DNA from: DYQY01 sp964643725
GTDB lineage: Bacteria; Margulisbacteria; Riflemargulisbacteria; GWF2-35-9; DYQY01
NCBI GenBank assembly: GCA_964643725.1
Contig: CAZXTL010000005.1
Coordinates: 30,918-94,917 of the forward strand
Reading direction: 5' to 3'
Length of the DNA: 64,000 nt
Part shown: piece after piece, positions 59,956 to 64,000 of the stretch
How the letters are laid out: the number at the start of each line of letters is the position of its first letter
How positions within the stretch are numbered: the first letter of the stretch is position 1
Translations under genes and position numbers: made by a program
The notes under the pieces: model-generated
The model's input: the letters and a program-made list of their open reading frames with translations, nothing else
The model's database searches: none
What the model was told of the DNA's origin: nothing

Positions 59956-60396
59956 ATGGGTTTAATAAAATACAGAGGATACGATCCACTAAGAGAGTTT
60001 GATGTATTCAGTGGTTTTTTTGATGCATTAAACACTTACTCTGCAGGGAACAAAACAGGAGGAATGAGGTTTGTACCAAAGACAGACATTAAGGAAACAG
60101 ACAAGGAATACGTTATTCATATGGAAACACCAGGACTAAAGAAGGAAAAAGTAAAAATTAATGTAGTTGATAATGTATTGACCATTGAAGCTGAGGATGA
60201 AGAAGAAAAAACAGAAGAAGCTGAGCAATACATTAGTAAAGAGATTAAAAGGTCTTCTTTTAAAAGAAGTTTCACTTTGCCTGACAATGTTAAAGGTGAA
60301 AAGATAGATGCAAAGATGGATAACGGTATTCTAGAAGTTATCATTCCTAAAGCAGAAGAAAAAAAACCAAAAGAACTAGAAATTAAAATAAAATAA
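59956..60396 (+). CDS. Small heat-shock protein, Hsp20/alpha-crystallin family
   Basis: 146 residues. N-terminal arm (YDPLREFDVFSGFFD), then an alpha-crystallin domain (about 40-135) with FVPKTDIKETDKEYVIHMET, GLKKEKVKINV and the EGNxLTI-like NVLTIEAED, and a C-terminal tail ending KELEIKIK that carries an IxI-like motif. It is an ATP-independent holdase. The ATG at 59956 is 9 nt after AAGGAG; an in-frame ATG at 59947 directly abuts that site and is unlikely. The repeat hairpin in the leader is noted separately. No CIRCE was found here. Confidence 0.92.
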   Translation: MGLIKYRGYDPLREFDVFSGFFDALNTYSAGNKTGGMRFVPKTDIKETDKEYVIHMETPGLKKEKVKINVVDNVLTIEAEDEEEKTEEAEQYISKEIKRSSFKRSFTLPDNVKGEKIDAKMDNGILEVIIPKAEEKKPKELEIKIK

Positions 60397-60652
60397 ACTA
60401 CATCCCCTATAGTTTCAAAACAACAACTCCCTAATTCCCCCCAAGGCAGAGGGGGTTGTTTGTTTTATGATAGTTATTTAATTCCCCCTTGATAAAGGGG
60501 GATGTCGCGTAGCGACAGGGGGATTATTTTCCCCCTCTTGAGAGGGGGTTAGGGGGTGTGTTCTTATATTAATTTAATATGGTATATTCACCGTTCTTTA
60601 AAAATGAGCTAAAATAAACCATAGTTAATTTAATTTAGAAAAAGGAGATTAT
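60397..60652. repeat. Cluster of C/G-block palindromic repeats
   Basis: 256 bp without a gene. First, AACAAC (60422-60427) pairs with GTTGTT (60455-60460) around CCCCCC/GGGGG and is followed by TGTTTTAT, a likely hsp20 terminator. Next, 60484-60522 combines CCCCCTT-GATA-AAGGGGG, TGTCGC-GTA-GCGACA and GGGGG. Last, CCCCCTCT-TG-AGAGGGGG (60531-60548) with a trailing AGGGGGT. The remaining 90 bp up to glyA hold its ribosome site (AAAAAGGAG) and no clear further element. Confidence 0.65.
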
Positions 60653-61897
60653 ATGTTTTCATTAGAATATACAAAACAAGTAGACCCAATGTTGGCAGAT
60701 TCCATAGAGAAGGAGTTAAAAAGACAGCAGAATAAGATAGAGCTTATTGCTTCTGAGAATTTTACTTCTAGGGCGGTTATGGCTGCTTGTGGCTCAGTGC
60801 TTACCAATAAATATGCAGAAGGTTATCCTGGCAAGAGATACTATGGTGGATGTGAGCATGTTGACGTAGCAGAACAGTTGGCAATCGATAGAGCAAAGGA
60901 ACTTTTTGGGGCAGAGCATGCTAATGTTCAACCTCATTCTGGAGCTCAAGCGAATACTGCAGTTTATCAAGCATTATTACAGCCAGGGGATGTAGTTCTT
61001 GGTCTTGACCTTTCTCATGGAGGCCATTTAACACACGGACATCCATTAAATACTTCAGGATTGTTATACAAGTTTATTGCTTATGGAGTTTCCAAAGAAG
61101 ATGAAAGAATAGATTATGACAAATTAGAGCAATTAGCTATAGAACATAAGCCAAAAATGATAGTTGGTGGTGCCAGTGCTTATCCAAGGATTATTGATTT
61201 CGCTAGAATGAAGCAGATAGCTGATAAGGTTGGAGCTTTATTTTTTGTTGATATGGCGCACATTGCAGGATTAGTAGCAACTGGACTACACCCAAACCCT
61301 GTTCCTTTCTGTGATGTAGTAACAACAACAACTCATAAGACGTTAAGAGGTCCTCGTGGAGGTCTTATTCTTTGTAAAGAAAAATATGCTAAGGATATCA
61401 ATAGAGCTGTTTTCCCTGGGACACAGGGAGGACCTTTGATGCACATTATTGCTGGAAAAGCAGTTGCCTTAAAAGAGGCACTTGAGCCAGAGTTTAAGAC
61501 ATATCAACAGCAAGTAGTGAAAAATGCAGCAGCGATTGCAAAAACTTTATCTTCTAGAGGATTCAGAATTGTTTCAGGTGGTACGGATAATCATTTGCTG
61601 TTAGTTGATGTTAAGGCTAAGGGACTGACTGGCAAACAGGCAGAAGTAGCACTTGATGAAGTTGGAATAACAGTAAACAAGAATACTATTCCCTTTGAAA
61701 CAGAAAGTCCTTTTATTACTAGTGGGATAAGAATTGGTTCACCAGCGATGACCACAAGAGGAATGAAAGAAGAAGACATGATTCTAATAGCAGGATTAAT
61801 TGCTGATGTATTAGAAAACATTGATAATGAAAAAATACATATGGAAGTTGCAGATAAAGTAGGAAAACTTTGTGCTAGATTTCCATTATATGTTTAA
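60653..61897 (+). CDS. glyA: Serine hydroxymethyltransferase
   Basis: 414 residues. It interconverts serine and glycine with transfer of a one-carbon unit to tetrahydrofolate. [34 protein letters not shown], the PLP lysine in [16 protein letters not shown] (about 228), and the [14 protein letters not shown] block are canonical. It uses serine made by serA (9799) and feeds folate one-carbon metabolism (folC at 37886). It leads a run with comEB and serS (14 bp and overlapping spacing). Confidence 0.97.
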   Translation: MFSLEYTKQVDPMLADSIEKELKRQQNKIELIASENFTSRAVMAACGSVLTNKYAEGYPGKRYYGGCEHVDVAEQLAIDRAKELFGAEHANVQPHSGAQANTAVYQALLQPGDVVLGLDLSHGGHLTHGHPLNTSGLLYKFIAYGVSKEDERIDYDKLEQLAIEHKPKMIVGGASAYPRIIDFARMKQIADKVGALFFVDMAHIAGLVATGLHPNPVPFCDVVTTTTHKTLRGPRGGLILCKEKYAKDINRAVFPGTQGGPLMHIIAGKAVALKEALEPEFKTYQQQVVKNAAAIAKTLSSRGFRIVSGGTDNHLLLVDVKAKGLTGKQAEVALDEVGITVNKNTIPFETESPFITSGIRIGSPAMTTRGMKEEDMILIAGLIADVLENIDNEKIHMEVADKVGKLCARFPLYV

Positions 61898-61911
61898 GGG
61901 GAGCAGAATTA

Positions 61912-62448
61912 GTGAATAAAGAGACATTTTTGAAACGTCCTAGCTGGGATACTTATTTTATGAATATAGCAGAAGAGGTAGCTACTCGCGCTACTTGTCT
62001 TAAGCGTCAGATAGGTGCTGTTATTGTTAAGGATAAGCAGATTTTGACAACTGGATACAATGGGGCGCCAATGGGCATGAAACATGCCACAGAGGTAGGG
62101 TGTCTTAGGGATCAGCTTCAGGTTCCTTCTGGTACACATCATGAGCTTTGTCGAGGATTACATGCAGAGCAGAATGCAATTATTCAGGCAGCTAGACACG
62201 GAGTGAATATAAGTGGAGCTACTTTATATTGTACACATATGCCATGTGTTATCTGCACTAAGATGATTATCAATTCTGGTATAGAGCGTATAGTTTTTAA
62301 AGGTTATTATCCTGATGAATTATCTGTACAAATGTTAGCTGAATCCAATATTGATATTAGTCTTTTTGAGGAAGAATATGAAAAAGAGAAGATCCAAAAT
62401 ATTGAGCTTTCTGATGAGGAAAGAGAAAGGTATCAGTTTAAATGTTAG
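61912..62448 (+). CDS. dCMP deaminase / ComEB-like cytidylate deaminase
   Basis: 178 residues from a GTG with GGGGAG upstream. Zinc ligands and catalytic Glu in HAEQN (84-88) and PCVIC (111-115) are intact; the N-terminal RPSWDTYFM segment and an inserted loop (Cys64 to Cys80, possible second zinc site) are typical of the dCMP deaminase family. It converts dCMP to dUMP for thymidylate synthesis. It overlaps serS by 7 bp and lies 14 bp after glyA. Confidence 0.92.
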   Translation: MNKETFLKRPSWDTYFMNIAEEVATRATCLKRQIGAVIVKDKQILTTGYNGAPMGMKHATEVGCLRDQLQVPSGTHHELCRGLHAEQNAIIQAARHGVNISGATLYCTHMPCVICTKMIINSGIERIVFKGYYPDELSVQMLAESNIDISLFEEEYEKEKIQNIELSDEERERYQFKC

Positions 62449-63704
62449 CAGCTAAAATGATTAGAGAAGATGAAGCATTTGTTAGAAAATGCTTACAGGC
62501 AAGAAAGCAAGATATGGCTACTTTGGATGAATGGATAAAGGAAGATGTTGAGTATAGGGCGATGTTAGCCAAAGTAGAACAACTAAAGGCTGAACAGAAT
62601 CGACTTACTCCAAAGGGCAAGCCTACTCAGGAACAGCTTGATCAGCTTAAGGTTTTATCAGAAAACATAAAAGAACTTATGGTGGGACAAAAAGAGAAAC
62701 AAACAATTTGTGAAGATAAAGCACTTTATCTCCCAAATATTATTAGTGAAGATACGCCAATCGGGACCGATGCTTCTGCAAATGTTGAAGTTAGCAAATG
62801 GGGAGAACCAAGAAATTTTGATTTTAATATTAAGGCGCATGACCAACTTGGGAAGGATCTTGATATTCTGGATTTTGAGAGAGGCGCAAAGCTTTCCGGG
62901 AGCAGATTTACCGTTTACAAAGGTCTTGGAGCTAAACTAGAGAGAGCTCTTATTAATTTTATGCTAGATACTCATTCTGCCAAAGGATATTTGGAGATAC
63001 TACCTCCCTTTTTGGTGACCAGACAAACAATGCAGGGGACAGGACAGCTACCTAAATTTGAAGAAGATTTATATAAATGTGCAGGCGATGAAGAAACAGG
63101 ACAACTGTTTTTAATACCAACAGCAGAAGTTCCTGTAACTAATTTATATAGGGATGAAATAATGCCAGGGTCTGTTCTGCCAAAGCTGTTTTGTGCCTAC
63201 ACTCCTTGTTTTAGAAAAGAAGCAGGAAGCTATGGTAAGGATACAGCAGGGTTAATTCGTCAGCATCAGTTTAATAAAGTAGAGTTAGTTATATATTCTA
63301 AACCTGAAGAAAGCATGCAAATGCTGGAAAAGCTAACAGCAGATGCAGAAGAAATACTTAGAAAACTTGAACTTCCTTATCGTAAAGTTCAGCTTTGTTC
63401 TGGCGATCTTGGGTTTTCATCAGCTAAAACTTATGATTTAGAAGTGTGGCTTCCTTCGCAAAATACTTACAGAGAGATATCGTCATGTAGTAATTTTTTT
63501 GATTTTCAAGCAAGAAGAGCGAAAATAAGATACAAAGATGCACAGAATAATACGTCACTTATCCATACGTTAAACGGGTCGGGGTTAGCTATAGGGAGGA
63601 CAGTTGCGGCTATTATGGAAAATTATCAGCAAAAAGACGGAAGCATAAAAGTGCCTTTCGTATTGCAAGATTATTTAAAAACAGAGATAATGAATATAAA
63701 TTAG
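62442..63704 (+). CDS. serS: Seryl-tRNA synthetase
   Basis: 420 residues, class II. N-terminal helical arm (1-110) for tRNA-Ser, then motif 1 around [11 protein letters not shown], motif 2 [21 protein letters not shown] and motif 3 [15 protein letters not shown] with the GxGxxxR. It charges tRNA-Ser. The ATG lies inside the end of the dCMP deaminase gene. With serA and glyA it completes the serine-supply-to-use set in this window. Confidence 0.96.
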   Translation: MLAAKMIREDEAFVRKCLQARKQDMATLDEWIKEDVEYRAMLAKVEQLKAEQNRLTPKGKPTQEQLDQLKVLSENIKELMVGQKEKQTICEDKALYLPNIISEDTPIGTDASANVEVSKWGEPRNFDFNIKAHDQLGKDLDILDFERGAKLSGSRFTVYKGLGAKLERALINFMLDTHSAKGYLEILPPFLVTRQTMQGTGQLPKFEEDLYKCAGDEETGQLFLIPTAEVPVTNLYRDEIMPGSVLPKLFCAYTPCFRKEAGSYGKDTAGLIRQHQFNKVELVIYSKPEESMQMLEKLTADAEEILRKLELPYRKVQLCSGDLGFSSAKTYDLEVWLPSQNTYREISSCSNFFDFQARRAKIRYKDAQNNTSLIHTLNGSGLAIGRTVAAIMENYQQKDGSIKVPFVLQDYLKTEIMNIN

Positions 63705-63716
63705 GAGGAATAAATC

Positions 63717-64000
63717 GTGGATAAAGATAAATACATAAAACTTTTTAGAGCATTAGCAAACGAGGAGAGATTAGAAATAATTTTAAAATTATTTAGAGAG
63801 GGCGAATTATGCGCCTCTGATATTGAGAAAAGTTTTTTTATGGAACAATCCACAACCTCACATCATTTAAATTATTTAAAGAACGTTGGGTTGCTTGATT
63901 CTAGAAAACAAGGTCGCAATGTCTTTTATTGTGTTAACAAAAAGAACATGTCAGAAGTATACGATGGTTTTTTAAAGGATTATTTCGGCATTTCCAGAAG
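63717..64000 (+). CDS. ArsR-family winged-helix regulator, partial (runs off right edge)
   Basis: 94 codons are visible from a GTG with AGGAGG upstream. ALANEERLEIILKLFREGELC, then SDIEKSFFMEQSTTSHHLNYL as the recognition helix and LLDSRKQGRNVFYCV as the wing, is the ArsR/SmtB pattern. Only one Cys (in ELC) of the classical ELCVCDL metal site is present, so the inducer may not be arsenic-type metals. The gene starts 12 bp after serS and continues beyond the window. Confidence 0.85.
   Translation, partial: MDKDKYIKLFRALANEERLEIILKLFREGELCASDIEKSFFMEQSTTSHHLNYLKNVGLLDSRKQGRNVFYCVNKKNMSEVYDGFLKDYFGISR

Noticed and set aside
60397..60652. Glycine riboswitch before glyA
   Set aside because: The region is explained by C/G-block palindromes and shows no tandem aptamer pattern.
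1..64000. tRNA, rRNA, CRISPR array, transposase or prophage
   Set aside because: No tRNA T-arm/acceptor pattern, no rRNA-like segment, no regularly spaced repeats and no transposase or phage motif was seen while reading; a tRNAscan or CRISPR finder run would settle it.

Overview
This 64 kb window is ordinary-looking chromosome from a low-GC, diderm bacterium. The evidence for an outer membrane is two beta-barrel porin-like proteins (positions 111 and 36496), two lipoproteins, and several proteins with Sec signal peptides. A sigma-54 system, a prepilin peptidase with pseudopilin-like genes, a Rex regulator and two-component systems are present. I cannot place the organism securely. Gene content and divergence from textbook proteobacterial families suggest a candidate-phylum lineage, and Margulisbacteria-like or Elusimicrobia-like groups are only guesses. 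No rRNA, tRNA, CRISPR array, transposase or prophage was seen. One 100-base N run (32620-32719) is a scaffold gap that truncates the genes on both sides.

Layout. 0-3 kb: a barrel protein, a flavin reductase and two unknown helical proteins. 3-9 kb: a minus-strand cluster rsmG-parA-parB-dusB-trmL with two perfect parS sites, divergent from nadE; this suggests, but does not prove, that the replication origin is not far away. 9-11 kb: rex-serA with two Rex-type operators. 11-16 kb: a divergent alpha-glucan phosphorylase, a UPF0489-like protein and mtaB. 16-24.6 kb: an atypical-composition gene with a short leader ORF, ahcY, a DEAD-box helicase, a PfkB kinase with a sensorless histidine kinase, maf, and rpoN with its activator. 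24.7-29.5 kb: a 44-codon ORF, mnmG and a lipoprotein/DUF2156/methyltransferase operon. 29.7-34.4 kb: a DUF4301-like protein, a UroD-family protein (partial) and a GH5 lipoprotein (partial). 34.4-37.5 kb: a histidine kinase, its response regulator and a porin. 37.5-45.4 kb: a repeat cluster, folC-valS, small exported proteins, mazG and a SurA-like protein. 45.5-52 kb: hrcA-grpE-dnaK-dnaJ with CIRCE and a small zinc-ribbon ORF, then a HAD phosphatase. 52-56 kb: proteins resembling flagellum-associated ones, a prepilin peptidase and pseudopilins. 56-59 kb: ROK kinase, formyltransferase, nadC, thioesterase. 59-64 kb: palindromic repeats, hsp20, glyA-dCMP deaminase-serS and an ArsR-like regulator.

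The most notable genome-level pattern is transcriptional. In at least a dozen transcription units the -10 hexamer (TANAAT or TATACT, often preceded by TGN) lies only 6-9 nt upstream of the start codon, with no Shine-Dalgarno. This implies leaderless or nearly leaderless mRNAs, alongside other genes that have strong Shine-Dalgarno sites. Other points of interest are the Rex boxes controlling rex-serA, a nested palindromic MITE-like element with compensatory base changes, a repeat hairpin in the hsp20 leader, a parS embedded in the rsmG start codons, and several divergent or domain-inserted enzymes.
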